Source of the DNA: Riptortus pedestris
Lineage: Eukaryota > Arthropoda > Insecta > Hemiptera > Alydidae
Assembly (NCBI GenBank): GCA_019009955.1
Contig: CM032232.1
Span: 143,237,501 to 143,301,500, forward strand
DNA: 64,000 nt
Direction of reading: 5' to 3'
Made by a program: the position numbers and the translations under genes. Below, piece by piece: positions 53,571 to 63,198 of the stretch. A model generated the notes under the pieces. It was not told where the DNA came from and did not search any database. It saw nothing but the letters and a program-made list of their open reading frames with translations. Within the stretch, counting starts at the first letter, position 1, and each line of letters opens with the position of its first letter.

Positions 53571-53650
<80 letters not shown>
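53571..53650. repeat. (AC)n then (TA)n microsatellite inside an H-family copy
   Basis: About 56 bp of AC followed by about 24 bp of TA, at the place where other copies have only TA. Confidence 0.95.
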
Positions 53651-53651
<1 letters not shown>

Positions 53652-53930
53652 ATGAATTTATAGACCGACCATTTGTTATTTAAGAATGTTTTCTGAGCCA
53701 TAAGTTCACAAAATAAAATTTAGTTCATATAGCCAATTATTTCACCCTCGACGTGTTACGAGTGAAAACCACTCCTTCTCAAGGAATTATTTAGCCATCA
53801 ATAAAAACTAAAAAACAATCCTTATATTATAATACATGAAATATATTATATAATAAATTCGTCTATAATTGGCTAAAACTTTGTACCATGTCCTTCAAAT
53901 CAAGTGAGCGACGCAACTATACAATGACGA
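53651..53930 (-). repeat. T-family repeat inserted in H-family microsatellite, copy 1
   Basis: GACCGACCATTTGTTATTTAAG, TTCTGAGCCATAAG, CGACGTGTTACGAGTG, CCTTCTCAAGGAATTATTTAG, ATTATATAATAAATTCG. The same sequence, split by a LINE, occupies 60590-61670 in another H copy's microsatellite. The middle folds as a hairpin (CGAGTG / CACTCC region). No coding capacity. Confidence 0.75.
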
Positions 53931-54682
53931 AAATGAAATCTGTATTTGTATGTTACCGTTCCAGAGGTCGCAATGTTTATTTTATCGTTACGAAGCTCGA
54001 TATATAGGTGTTTTATGTAAAACTAAGGATTAAGATAGTTAATTGCTGAAATTAAATCAGTGTGAGACGGGATTTAGAGGAGGGAATTTGAAAAATCGTC
54101 GTTATTATACGTCGGATCCAGAGAATGTATATCACCAATTTTATTTCACATTTAATTACCTAAATATTTTGTTATATGCTTAGTTTCTTTAACACGAATA
54201 TTAAACGAGATATGGATTTTTCAGGTTCCTTCAGTAAACCCCCACCCTCATGAAATTATTTATTCTAAGCTCAATTAAGATTTTACGTTCTTATCTTGAA
54301 CATGGTTGTTTGATCTATACAATACTCGATATTTAACAATTTCAGGCTGAAATTGGGCACGGAATAGTCGGGGCTTAAAGGAGAGGGAGGGTACGAAAAT
54401 TCGAAATATCTCTTTTAAAATGAGTCGGGCCGTGTTTTTTTATAGGTCGAATCTTATACAAATATTTATGGTCTACAATTGCTGTTCTATACATTTTTTC
54501 AAAACTTAAGTGTTACCAAGTTATTGGTGCTTTCTTGTTTTCAGCGTTCAGGAACCCCCCCCCTCTTCTTCTCATCGGTTATTTACATGGAATTAGTCAA
54601 TAAGTCTTGATATGAGATCAGTAATGTGTTATCCCGGCATGTGGGAAATCTGCTTCGTTTACTCAGCTTCTGGGTGATGGAC
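53931..54682 (+). repeat. H-family long-form copy, right part
   Basis: CAATGACGAAAATGAAATC, TATGTTACCGTTCCAGAGG, GGATTTAGAGG, ATTAAACGAGATATGGATT, CAGGAACCCCCCC, GTGGGAAATCTGCTTCG to GTGATGGAC at 54682. Diverged but with both ends of the family structure. Confidence 0.8.
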
Positions 54683-54689
54683 TTATTTT

Positions 54690-54830
54690 ATTAACAAACG
54701 CCCACTTTTTGCTACTAAGGCTTATTGGAACGGGTATCTGCAGTATATCCCTTTTCTTGCTCGGGTGTAACTGAGGATTCTATGTAATGAGTTTGTGACT
54801 AAATAAATTCCAATAAATCCAAAATAGAAA
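54690..54830 (+). repeat. Retroelement 3'-end-like repeat
   Basis: CGCCCACTTTTTGCTACTAAG, GGAACGGGTATCTGCAG, TTCTTGCTCGGGTG, AATAAATTCC. Similar in order to 40630-40770. Confidence 0.5.
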
Positions 54831-54971
54831 TCACGACTCTAAGTTTACCAAATGAGATTTAGACCAAAGCCTTAATTCACATGGCTAACCTGAGTCCTCC
54901 TCCCCATAGTTACCATTAGGAAATGCGACATCATAAAAGATCACACAGAATGCCCTTAACCAAGAATCATG

Positions 54972-55366
54972 TTATAGTAAGATTTCCTTAAGTGAAAACC
55001 CTGTCATTGAGGCTGTACTCATAATTCCTCAAATCACCATCGATTCTTCCTCGGAGATTTTAATGAAAATGAGGTCCATTCAATAATTACAGGGGAAGTC
55101 AGAAAATAAAAATATCTCCCTTATACAATATGTTATAGAATTCATCTGGTCAAACTGTTGATGCCTTCCAATAGTTGTTTCATACATTCGTTTTACTCGA
55201 ATATTAGGCGAGTTGTTCATACTTTCTTGGTTTCAGTCTTCAGTAAACCCCTACTTATCGTATTTTATTTAGATATAGAGAATTTATCATGAGATGAAGT
55301 CATTAGTGTGCCATACCACTACTTGGAAAATTTGCTTAGTTTACGCAGCCCCTGCGTGGTGGGAGT
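54972..55366 (+). repeat. H-family copy, diverged and short
   Basis: AGATTTCCTTAAGTGAAAACC start, TCACCATCGATTCTTCC, GAAAATGAGGTCCATTC, no TA tract, AATTTGCTTAGTTTACGCAG and CCCCTGCGTGGTGGGAG end. Confidence 0.75.
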
Positions 55367-55640
55367 GTCCTTTATTGCCATGGAAACAATAAGGAAGCTG
55401 GTTTGTCAAAATTTTAGCTGACTAATTCAGGCTGCTCAATAAAGATAACAAAGACTGGATTTAAAAACGCAAAGTATTAATGGGAAAAAGGAAAAGTTTG
55501 TATAAAAGTGTTCAGAAATAAAGTATAATATTGCTGCGGAAACTACGTACATGTAAAATTAAACAGAGTTAATCACATATTTAAGAAGTAGGAAGTAGAT
55601 GAAACGTCCTCGACAATACCCGTCCGGGATCTAGACGTGT
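55367..55640. other. Unique stretch upstream of TATA element
   Basis: No repeat match. AATGGGAAAAAGG at 55481 fits an RTGGGAA Su(H)-type core, a weak observation. Confidence 0.3.
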
Positions 55641-55673
55641 CGTGACAATTCCCTTTGATGTTCACCGGCTGGA

Positions 55674-55720
55674 TATAAAAGCGGCTCAGCTCGTCCCGAG
55701 AGTTGTTTGTTCTCAGCTCT
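55674..55720 (+). promoter_or_regulatory. Core promoter candidate (TATAAAA plus start region)
   Basis: TATAAAA at 55674-55680 in a GC-richer setting (GGCTGG before, GCGGCTCAGC after). Possible start sites are the AGTTG at 55701 (27 bp downstream) or TCAGCTC at 55713. The 300 bp downstream (AACAGTGCGTTCAGTTC, AACTTCAGTGATCGTGAG) has the look of an insect 5' leader. AATAAATAA at 55724-55732 shortly after the start is also the layout of an LTR (U3-R). No LTR partner or primer-binding site was identified, so the host promoter and solo-LTR readings remain open. Confidence 0.5.
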
Positions 55721-56133
55721 CTTCAAATAAATAACAGTGCGTTCAGTTCAACTCAAGTGAACAGTGCATTTTAATGCAGTGCGGTAAAGTGTTTTATGTA
55801 AAGAACAGTGTAGTGCCGTGTTTTTGTGAACTTCAGTGATCGTGAGTTATTGGACTGTGCAATAAGAAGAACAGTGAAGATCAGTGTGTACTATGAGTAG
55901 TAGTTAAGAATAATTAACCAAGTGTGTAGTGCATTGTTAAATACATAGTGAAGTGATAAAAACTCTAAAGCTTGTGTGTTTAATTTTGCATCCAAAAGAA
56001 TTATAACAAATATCGTTTGTTATTTTTGTAATAAACGTAACAATATGTTACTTTCAAAAAGAATTATGATAATAATATGCTTGATTTATACCAATAAATA
56101 ATTCTTTTTATTTTGAAAATAACCTACAAGTGA

Positions 56134-56238
56134 ATGGATATTTTGGACGCCACTGAACATGTGACCTTTAAAACAATTATATATAATTCACCAAAAACAT
56201 TACCAGCAGCTGAAAAAAGAAACTACCATGGAGTATGA
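56134..56238 (+). CDS. Short open frame of 34 residues downstream of promoter candidate
   Basis: MDILDATEHVTFKTIIYNSP and KTLPAAEKRNYHGV, ending in TGA at 56236-56238. It lies about 430 bp downstream of the proposed start site. A second ATG frame (MEYEHQCCECRKKRLYIIGNK-like, 56228) overlaps its end. Neither is recognised. An AG acceptor-like TTACCAG at 56197-56203 suggests that splicing, if any, could change the frame. Listed because of the promoter context, with low confidence that it is translated. Confidence 0.2.
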   Translation: MDILDATEHVTFKTIIYNSPKTLPAAEKRNYHGV

Positions 56239-56239
56239 A

Positions 56240-56820
56240 CACCAGTGTTGTGAATGTCGAAAAAAAAGGTTATACATCATCGGTAATAAATAAAATATTT
56301 ATTTGATTTTATAACACATTTAAATATTATATACAGTTTTTTCATTACAGAAATTTTAATTAATATTTAATTAAGACTTCCTCGAATTACTCCCTCCGCC
56401 CTCGCCACTGCAACCAACAGTAACGCCGTCTACAGGCATTAATATATCGATATAAATTTTCATATTATTGTTACAAATCATAAACCGGAAAATTTAATTA
56501 TGTAATTTCAAGCACAGCATTTAGTATCATCCTAAATGAGTGTTCACATATCAAATAAACATAAAGATGACATCAGAAAAACGTTTATTTAAATGATTTG
56601 AAGAGTATGTGGAAGATCTAGGCATGCAAAGCGACGTTCAATAAGGTAATGAGCGAAGGTAACAACGCAGAATGTCTGACGTTCACAAATACTTATTTCG
56701 TACTGCGTTTAATTTATGTGTGCAATGAGTGGTTCTTTGATGTTCTTAATTGCTTTTTATGGGCCTTTATTATCTGAGGTAATGACAAATAAATTCATCA
56801 GTTATGATTTTACGTCGTTA
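56240..56820. other. AT-rich stretch without recognisable feature
   Basis: No gene or repeat seen; CTCGCCACTGCAACC near 56402 is the only less AT-rich piece. Confidence 0.3.
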
Positions 56821-56824
56821 ATTT

Positions 56825-56935
56825 GGAAATGTTTATCTGATCTATGTCATACTCGATATTTAATGGTTTAATTCGAAACTAAAGATCATACTCGTAATGG
56901 CTGAATTGGGACGAGGAATAAGAGGGAATCCACAT
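56825..56935 (+). repeat. H-family fragment
   Basis: TCTGATCTATGTCATACTCG, ATATTTAATGGTTTAATTCG, CGTAATGGCTGAATTGGGAC; stops just before the 35-bp array. Confidence 0.65.
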
Positions 56936-56944
56936 ATACCTGCA

Positions 56945-58250
56945 CACATACTAGAGTAAGGTCATGTATTACCTTCTGGTATGGTCCTCAACAAGGTACT
57001 GTACAATCTTCTGGCATGGTGCTTAAGATGCAACTGTGCAATATTCCTATAGGGTCCTCAGGATACAATTGTGCAAAATTCGTAAAGATTCCACAGGATA
57101 CAATTGTGCAATATTGGGATATGTCCTGAGGAGCACGTGTACAAGATTAGAGTAAAGTTCTCAGAGAACAACTTTGCAACCTTCGAGTACGGTCCGCAGA
57201 ATCCAACTGCACAACGTACCGTTACGATCCTCATCGTGCAACCGTACAACTTCCAAGCAACTTTGCAACCTTCGGGCAAGGTCCTCAGATTCCATGTGCA
57301 ACTTCCAAGCGAGGTCCTTAGGATGCAACCGTGCAATATTGGGATACGGGCCTCAGCGTGCACGTGCACAAAGTTAGAGTTAAGCCCTCAGAGTACAACT
57401 TTGCTACCTTCGGGCAAGGTCCTCAGATTCCATGTGCACAACGTACCTCTACGCTCTCCGGCAAGCAACTGTATAACTTCCAAACAATGTCCTTAGGAAG
57501 CAACCGTACAATATTGGGATACGGCCCTCGACGTGCACAACTTAAGAGTAAAGCCCGCAGAATGCTGCTTTGCAACATTCGGGCACTACCCTCAAAATGC
57601 AACTGCACAACGTACCGCTACTCTCCTCAGTAAGCAAATGTAAAACTTCCAAGCAACGTCCTTAAGAAGCACCTTTGCAATATTGAGAACGGTCCTCAGC
57701 GTGCACTTGTACGATGTTAGAGTAAAGCCCTTCAGAGTTCAACTTTGCAACCTCCGGCCCCTGCCCTAAGAATCCAACTGCACAATGCACCGTTATGGGC
57801 CTCAGCAAGCAAATGTACAACTTTCAAAGAAGGTCCTTAGGGTGCACCTTTGCAATATTGGAATAAGGTTACGAGCATGAAACTGTTCAACCTGCAAGCA
57901 CGCCACTCAGTATGCAAATGTACATTGTTCAAACACTGTCCACAACAAGCATTTGTGGAATATCCGGGTGGGTTCACTAAATGCAACTGTACTTTCATTG
58001 AAACACAGGACACGTGTACGTACGTACAAACACTGCACGTACATGCACTGTACTAACAGCGGGTACGGTTCACACAAGTTTTTCAACCTGCAAGAGACGT
58101 TCTTAACAAACAACTGTGCAACATACAGATAATGTTATCAGCTTCCAACTTTACAACCCAGAGGCACACTCCTCAGCATGCAAATGTACAACAGTTGCTA
58201 CCACACACTGTCCATATCGAGTTGGGTGTTCAGCATGCAACTGCACGGGC
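56945..58250 (+). repeat. 35-bp minisatellite with five-monomer (about 172-bp) higher-order period
   Basis: About 37 degenerate monomers following GGTCCTCAGNATGCAACTG then TGCAACNTTNGGNAA. Five monomer types recur in fixed order. A has GCGTGCACGTG...TTAGAGTAAA, B ACTTTGCAACCTTCGGGC, C CAACTGCACAACGTACCG, D CAAATGTACAACTTCCAAGC, E GCAACCGTGCAATATTGGG. A-type monomers start at about 57122, 57346, 57521 and 57691 (the first interval includes an extra B-D pair). Overlapping open frames on both strands arise because stop codons are rare in this composition; the 35-bp unit does not preserve a reading frame. Confidence 0.93.
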
Positions 58251-58575
58251 CAGTTACACCAACAGTCTGGACAAGAATGGCACTGCAAAACTTTAAAACA
58301 CTTCTTGCTTACAAAACTTGGCCATTTGTCCATGTACAACAGGCTTTGATCAGGAATATATACGTTCTCAGAGTGGGCAGGACTAAGCTGGAAGTTGGTT
58401 GGAGAAGTTTGACGAAGGCAGGACAGATAGCGCCACCAGCTGACTAGAGCTGCCCTATCTACATAATAACAATAAGCCACTTACACTAACTTCCCCAAAG
58501 CACAACTTTAACTCATCAAAGTGCAACTTAGTCCTTGGCCAGCCATCTTTAAGTGCTTCTATTTACCTTGTTAGA
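58251..58575. other. Unassigned stretch after the minisatellite
   Basis: No gene recognised; overlapping frames on both strands are without motif. The transition from the array is gradual (CAGCATGCAACTGCACG at about 58231). Confidence 0.35.
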
Positions 58576-58579
58576 TAGT

Positions 58580-58798
58580 TATCTCAGGTAAGAAAAAAAA
58601 CGCCTCGTTCCTTCACTGTTGTTTATTCGTTGCGACCGAGCGCTTTCACTCCTGTGTAGAGTCACAAGGAATCCTTGGTTCCAGTCACATCTTTGTGAAG
58701 AGCAGGGCACTGATGATGGAGCGTATGCTCTGAAAGCGCTCTGTCGCAAACAATAAACAACAGTGAAAGAACGAGGCGTTTTTTTCTTACCTGAGATA
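58580..58798. repeat. Inverted repeat with 69-bp arms
   Basis: Arms 58580-58648 and 58731-58798 share TATCTCAGGTAAG, ACGCCTCGTTC, CACTGTTGTTTATT and GAGCGCTTTCA with their complements; the spacer is 82 nt. The right arm is preceded by CTGATGATGGAGC-GTAT-GCTCT-GAAAGCG, a small hairpin flanked by CTGATGA and GAAA, and carries AATAAA. Confidence 0.9.
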
Positions 58799-58859
58799 GT
58801 AACACCTTCATCATCCAGCACCTTAAAAATGGGTTGCTAGATAGTCCTTTTCCATCTCT

Positions 58860-58900
58860 TTTTTAGCAAAATTCCCTGAAGGGAATGCATTTTTACCATA
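58860..58900 (+). repeat. H-family 5' end remnant
   Basis: TTTTTAGCAAAATTCCCTGA and AGGGAATGCA only; the body is absent. Confidence 0.55.
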
Positions 58901-59029
58901 AGTTAGTAAGCCTAGACACGACACCTTGAACAATTTTCATTTGGTCCCTTTTTCAAAAGAGAAAAACTATTGGTTCAAATTCTATTTACTGACCAGTATA
59001 AGCTGTTATCCAAGCAAGTAAATGAAAAA

Positions 59030-59135
59030 TATCCGTTACGAAGGGGCTGCGTTAACTAAGCAGATTTCCCATGTGCGCTACGCATTTCTATTTATCTCAA
59101 AACGTAAAAGGTCACTGAGAGCAATATTTGGTTAT
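59030..59135 (-). repeat. H-family long-form copy, minus strand (left part of host)
   Basis: TCCGTTACGAAGGGGCTGCG, AAGCAGATTTCCCATG, then AGCAATATTTGGTTAT. The host continues at 59902 with TTAGGCTTCAAATATAGG after a nested element. Confidence 0.8.
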
Positions 59136-59901
59136 AGCAGATTTCATTTAAGGGAAATCAGCTATTGAGGTTGTACTCATGACGCAACTTTCGAACTTTT
59201 TCTTCAAATGTGCATCGATCCCTACCTAGGAAATGACGAAAATGAGGTACGTTCAAAAGGACCAGGGGAGGGGGGGGGGTTTAGAGGGGAGAATTTTGAA
59301 AATTCGAAATATCTCCGTTACTATAAGTGGGATCGAAAAAGTGTGTATAATCAATCTTATTGAAAATTAAATGCACTAATAAATAATGTTATATACATTT
59401 ATTCTCTATCTTGAATATTAACCGAGATATTTGCATTTTTCATTTTTCAGCCTTCAATAAACCCTCACTTTTACTAGTGTTACATAAAAAATGGTCTGTT
59501 ATATAATAAAAGATATTAATTGAAGCCTAAATACCAAATATTGTTTTCATTGAACTTTTACTTTGTGAGATATATGCAAATACGTCCTGTTGACCCCCCC
59601 CCCACCTTCTTTTGTTTTTTGGATTACTAAAATTTGAGTGAATGAGATAAAACTGATTCTGATTCATTACAAATTATACCACTAGCTTTAGTAAATTGTT
59701 TTCAATATAATTAATATGTTATATTCAGATATATTTCATTAATTGTTTGCTACGTGGTTGGCTTGCCTGTTTGTTTACAATTCAGCCTTGTATTGTACAT
59801 TTACTGAGCATTCATGGTTGTGTTACCTGTATGTATATTTATCTATTGTAAACCTTCGCGTGGGAAATCTGCTTAGTTTACGCAGCCCCTGCGTGACGGA
59901 C
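59136..59901 (+). mobile_element. H-family element, long form, nested, TA tract deleted
   Basis: AGCAGATTTCATTTAAGGG start; GAGGTACGTTCAAAAGGACC joins the upstream block directly to GGACCAG, removing the TA tract and about 90 bp. Long-form interior, hairpin and GACGGAC end at 59901. The host reads TTTGGTTAT / TTTTTTTAGGCTTC across it, matching uninterrupted TTTGGTATTTAAGCTTC elsewhere. Confidence 0.9.
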
Positions 59902-60355
59902 TTTTTTTAGGCTTCAAATATAGGACTTCATGATATAGCAGTTTATTGTTAATATGGCACTAATAAGAGGGTGAGTTCACTGAAGGCCGAAAACAATAAA
60001 ATGCAAATATCTCGGTTAATAATCAAGATAATGAAAATACTTACATAACAACATTTATAGAACAATACATTTTCAATAAGAATGATTCTATACAATTTTT
60101 CGATTCGAGGCATAACAACGGAGATATTAAGACTTTTCGAAATCCCTTCCTTTTAAATAACCTCCCCCTCCCACAGGTAGGATTTCAGCCATTAAAGAAC
60201 TTGATCTTTCTTTTTACATAAAACTATTAAATATCGAGTTTGGTAACGATCAAACCAAAATCGGTAACGGACAAATCGAGGATCGATGGACATTTGAAGA
60301 AAATTTTCGAAAATCGCGTCATGAATACAACCTTCCCTTTAGGGAAATCTTCTAT
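59902..60355 (-). repeat. H-family long-form copy, minus strand (right part of host)
   Basis: CTTCATGATATAGCAGTTTA, CTCGGTTAATAATCAAG, GATTCTATACAATTTTTCG, CCTCCCCCTCCCACAGG, ATATCGAGTTTGGTAACG, then straight to GAGGATCGATGGACATTTG (no TA tract) and CTTTAGGGAAATCTTCT at 60355. Confidence 0.83.
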
Positions 60356-60436
60356 TAAAACACAGAGTCAGTTTTTAAGGTAAGTAATAAGAGTCGTAAC
60401 TGTGCTTATAAACGAATATATTTACTCCATTCTTTT

Positions 60437-60590
60437 AGCAGATTTCCCCGAAGGGACATCGGCTACAGATGTAATAATGACGCGGTTTTCAAAAAACATT
60501 CACAAATGTCCATCAGTACGGTATAGAAGATAAAGAAAAATTTAGGTTTGTTCAAAACTTTGTGTGTGTGTGTGTGTCCGTATATATATA
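60437..60590 (+). repeat. H-family 5' part with (TG)n
   Basis: AGCAGATTTCCCCGAAGGG start, ACAAATGTCCATCAGTACG, TTAGGTTTGTTCAAAAC, then about 20 bp of TG and a short TA. The right part is at 61671-61925. Confidence 0.8.
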
Positions 60591-60730
60591 AAACACACAG
60601 TAGATTTATGCACTGGTCATTTAATATTTAACGTTATTTTTGAGCCATAATATCAGAAAATAAATATATTTCTTCAGATAGCCACTTATTATATCCCCGA
60701 CACTTTTCTTGTGTCAGAACTCTTTTTCAA
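60591..60730 (-). repeat. T-family repeat, copy 2 (left part)
   Basis: GATTTATGCACTGGTCATTTAA, TTTTTGAGCCATAATATC, CGACACTTTTCTTGTGTC, ending AACTCTTTTTCAA. Continues at 61453 after a LINE insertion. Confidence 0.75.
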
Positions 60731-61452
60731 TTTTATAATTTTAATCTTATAAAAAATGGGACGAAAGATGGACAAAAACTACTAAAGGACGACAATTACA
60801 TAAGTACATACCAACTGTATACCAGAGACAAAAAATAACACTTAGCAATTCTAAACAAATACAATTTATATCAGGACACCCACCCTGGCTAGAAAAGGGT
60901 GGTAACCTGTAGATAAGTTACAAAAAGTAGACGCTAAAAAATAATAATAATAATAATATATCAGGACATGGACCTACGAAGAGTTACTTGTAAACTAACA
61001 AACACAAATACATGTAAATGTGACAATGAGACTGAACAGACATATGACCACCTCTTATATGACTGTACATTACTTGACGGACCAAGAACAAAACTCATCA
61101 AGTATATTACTTTACAAAACGGAACTTGGCCGACGGACAAACCGAAACTTTTACTCAAATTCAACAAGGGATTTAATGCATTTATTCAAGATTTGGACAC
61201 CATTTTGTAGATATACACCTATTGTTGTACACATATGTAATGTTTACATATGTTTTATTTTATTTCTTTTTTTTTTACTTTTTTTTGTTTTTATTTAATT
61301 AATTTATTGTTCTATAATGTTTACAATTATTATATAAGAAATATTATAATGTAATGCTGAAATGTGTGTAGTATCCAATGGATGGAGCACACAACATTTA
61401 AATAAATTCCCACGTTAGAGGGATTCTCTGCGTGGAAAACAGGAAAAAAAAA
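60731..61452 (+). pseudogene. 5'-truncated LINE (post-RNase H region) with 13-bp target-site duplication
   Basis: Flanked by AACTCTTTTTCAA at 60718-60730 and 61453-61465 and ending in an A-run, a textbook LINE insertion. It encodes KWDERWTKTTKGRQLHKYIP, IQFISGHGPTKSYL, then after a shift CKLTNTNTCKCDNETEQTYD, HLLYDC and LDGPRTKLIKYI to a stop at 61208-61210. GHG, CxC, E-x-T and HLLYDC mark the region downstream of RNase H in R1/Jockey-like LINEs. At 60882-60958 a small insert splits ATATCAGGACA, which is repeated on both sides. Only about 110 codons of the element are present. Confidence 0.85.
60882..60958 (-). repeat. ~78-bp retroposed insert inside the LINE
   Basis: The LINE word TATATCAGGACA occurs before and after it. 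On the minus strand it reads TTTTTAGCGTCTACTTTTTG, CTTATCTACAGGTTACC and CTTTTCTAGCCAGGGTG, similar to the 3'-end repeat at 40630-40770. A (AAT)n run lies at its high-coordinate end. Confidence 0.7.
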
Positions 61453-61465
61453 AACTCTTTTTCAA

Positions 61466-61670
61466 GGGGTTATTTAGCCATTACTAAAAGTTAAAAATAA
61501 TCCTTATATTATACTATATGAAATATGTTATATAATACAGGCGTCTTTAAAGCTATAATTGGCTGAAAACTTCTTAGCACGTCTTTAAATCATTCAAGTT
61601 TCCTCTCAGCTTTGAAGACGACTGTATTATATAATATATTTACGTAGCCGAACGTTAAAAAAAATAATTA
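61466..61670 (-). repeat. T-family repeat, copy 2 (right part)
   Basis: GGGGTTATTTAGCCATTAC, AATCCTTATATTATAC, TATAATTGGCTGAAAAC; matches 53800-53900. Confidence 0.75.
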
Positions 61671-61925
61671 TGTCCCTTCATGGTTAAATTTGGGCCTTGA
61701 GGTGGGGAAAGGTTTAGATGGAATGTGAATTTAAATTTCATATATCTCTGTTATTTTGGACCAGATAAAGAAATTGTATGTAATGAATCTTGTTGGAAAT
61801 TTAGCTTTCTAAAAATGTTATTCTACACTCATTTTATTCTAATTCCAATAATGTCAAACAATTTTTTTTTTATGGATGTTGGGAAATTGATTTGGGGAAA
61901 ACCTGCTTGGTTAACGCACCATTTG
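61671..61925 (+). repeat. H-family long-form, right part, diverged
   Basis: CTTCATGGTTAAATTTGGG, GGAAAGGTTTAGATGG, CATATATCTCTGTTATTTTG, then GGGAAAACCTGCTTGGTTAACG near 61895-61917, the decayed subterminal region. Confidence 0.65.
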
Positions 61926-62356
61926 CCTTCACCTCACTGTCTCTTGACTTGCGAAATCAATTTACAACGTTCGGGGATCTGCTTATGTTTATTAATTAAC
62001 GTTTAGGGCAACTGTTCGACTATAAAATATTCTGCTCACTCTAAGGGAGTTAATTGGGAAGGAGGATTTCGGACTACATTAAACTGCTTTGTGTAAAATG
62101 TTGATGTCTTCGGCTTGAATGTGTTTGCGAGATTTATAGGGCTCTGAGTCGGTTAGGATTAGCATCTGTAACGAACTCTCTCTGCCGGCAAAGAGGATCA
62201 AATATGCTTCAATTCCACTCCTCTGATACAAGCACGAATCCATCAGATGTCTACGGTCATACATTTTACATCAGATAGTAAATAATAAATAACGTTGCTC
62301 TGGTCACCAACACGACTTCTTTCTAATCTAATTGTAATAAAAATTCCGTAAAAAGG
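61926..62356. other. Unassigned stretch
   Basis: No gene or repeat recognised; the open frames 61725-62006 (+) and 62079-62264 (-) have no motif. Confidence 0.3.
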
Positions 62357-62432
62357 TCCGTCACACAGTTGCTCTGTTAACAATGCATATTTCCCACATG
62401 CGATACGTTTGCATTTATCTCAAAACGCAAAA
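62357..62432 (-). repeat. H-family 3' end remnant, minus strand
   Basis: GTCCGTCACACAGTTGCTC, CATATTTCCCACATGCG, ATTTATCTCAAAACGC, then an A18 run. Confidence 0.65.
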
Positions 62433-62570
62433 AAAAAAAAAAAAAAAGATAGAAAAATATCTAATAAGGATCAATAAAACGTCCTTGTCCTCTACTATTG
62501 TTTTTAATTTTACGCAAAGTGATCTTTCGGAATCAGCGCTCCATCGACAGTGCCTGCTGACAAACAAAAA

Positions 62571-63002
62571 GTCCGTCACGCAGGGGCTGCGTAAACTAAG
62601 CAGATTTCCCAGGTGAAGTTCTACAATAGAGACATCTCCATACGAGGGCCGAATCGTTGCGGCAAAGGGCCGAACTAGCTGTTGGCGGGACACAGTTATC
62701 CCTTATCGGCCCACATTTAATAAAATGCAAATATCTCGGATAATATTCAAGATAGAGAATAAATGTATAGAACAATATTTATAGTAAATTTAATTTGCAA
62801 TAAGATTGGTTCTATACAATATTTTGATCCGACGTATGGTAACGGAGATATTTCGAATTTTCGAAAATCCTCCCTCTAAACCCCCCTCCCACTGGTCCGA
62901 TTTCAGCCATTAACGAACTTGATTTGTCTTTTTGCATAAAACCTTTAAATATCGAGTTTGGTAACGATCAAACAAAAATTACGACCGCTAGAGCGTTAAC
63001 AG

Positions 63003-63080
<78 letters not shown>

Positions 63081-63198
63081 GAACGGACCTCATTTTCGTC
63101 ATGCCCTGGGAAGGATCGATGGACATTTAAAGAAAATTGTCAAAAATTCCGTCATGTGTACAACCTCAATAGCTGATTTCCCTTAAGGGAAATCTGCT
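62571..63198 (-). mobile_element. H-family element, short form, complete, minus strand
   Basis: GTCCGTCACGCAGGGGCTGCG start (62571), AAGCAGATTTCCCAGG, CCGAACTAGCTGTTGGCGG, CTCTAAACCCCCCTCCC, TA tract of about 70 bp (63006-63075), CCTCAATAGCTGATTTCCC and GGGAAATCTGCT end at 63198. Best complete minus-strand copy. Confidence 0.9.

Noticed and set aside
57058..57633. Overlapping open frames of 100-130 codons on both strands
   Set aside because: They lie in the 35-bp array; 35 is not a multiple of 3, several frames and both strands are open together, and no domain is visible.
58700..58745. Functional hammerhead ribozyme
   Set aside because: CTGATGA and GAAA are present with a stem II, but stem I and a proper cleavage site could not be formed from the flanks.
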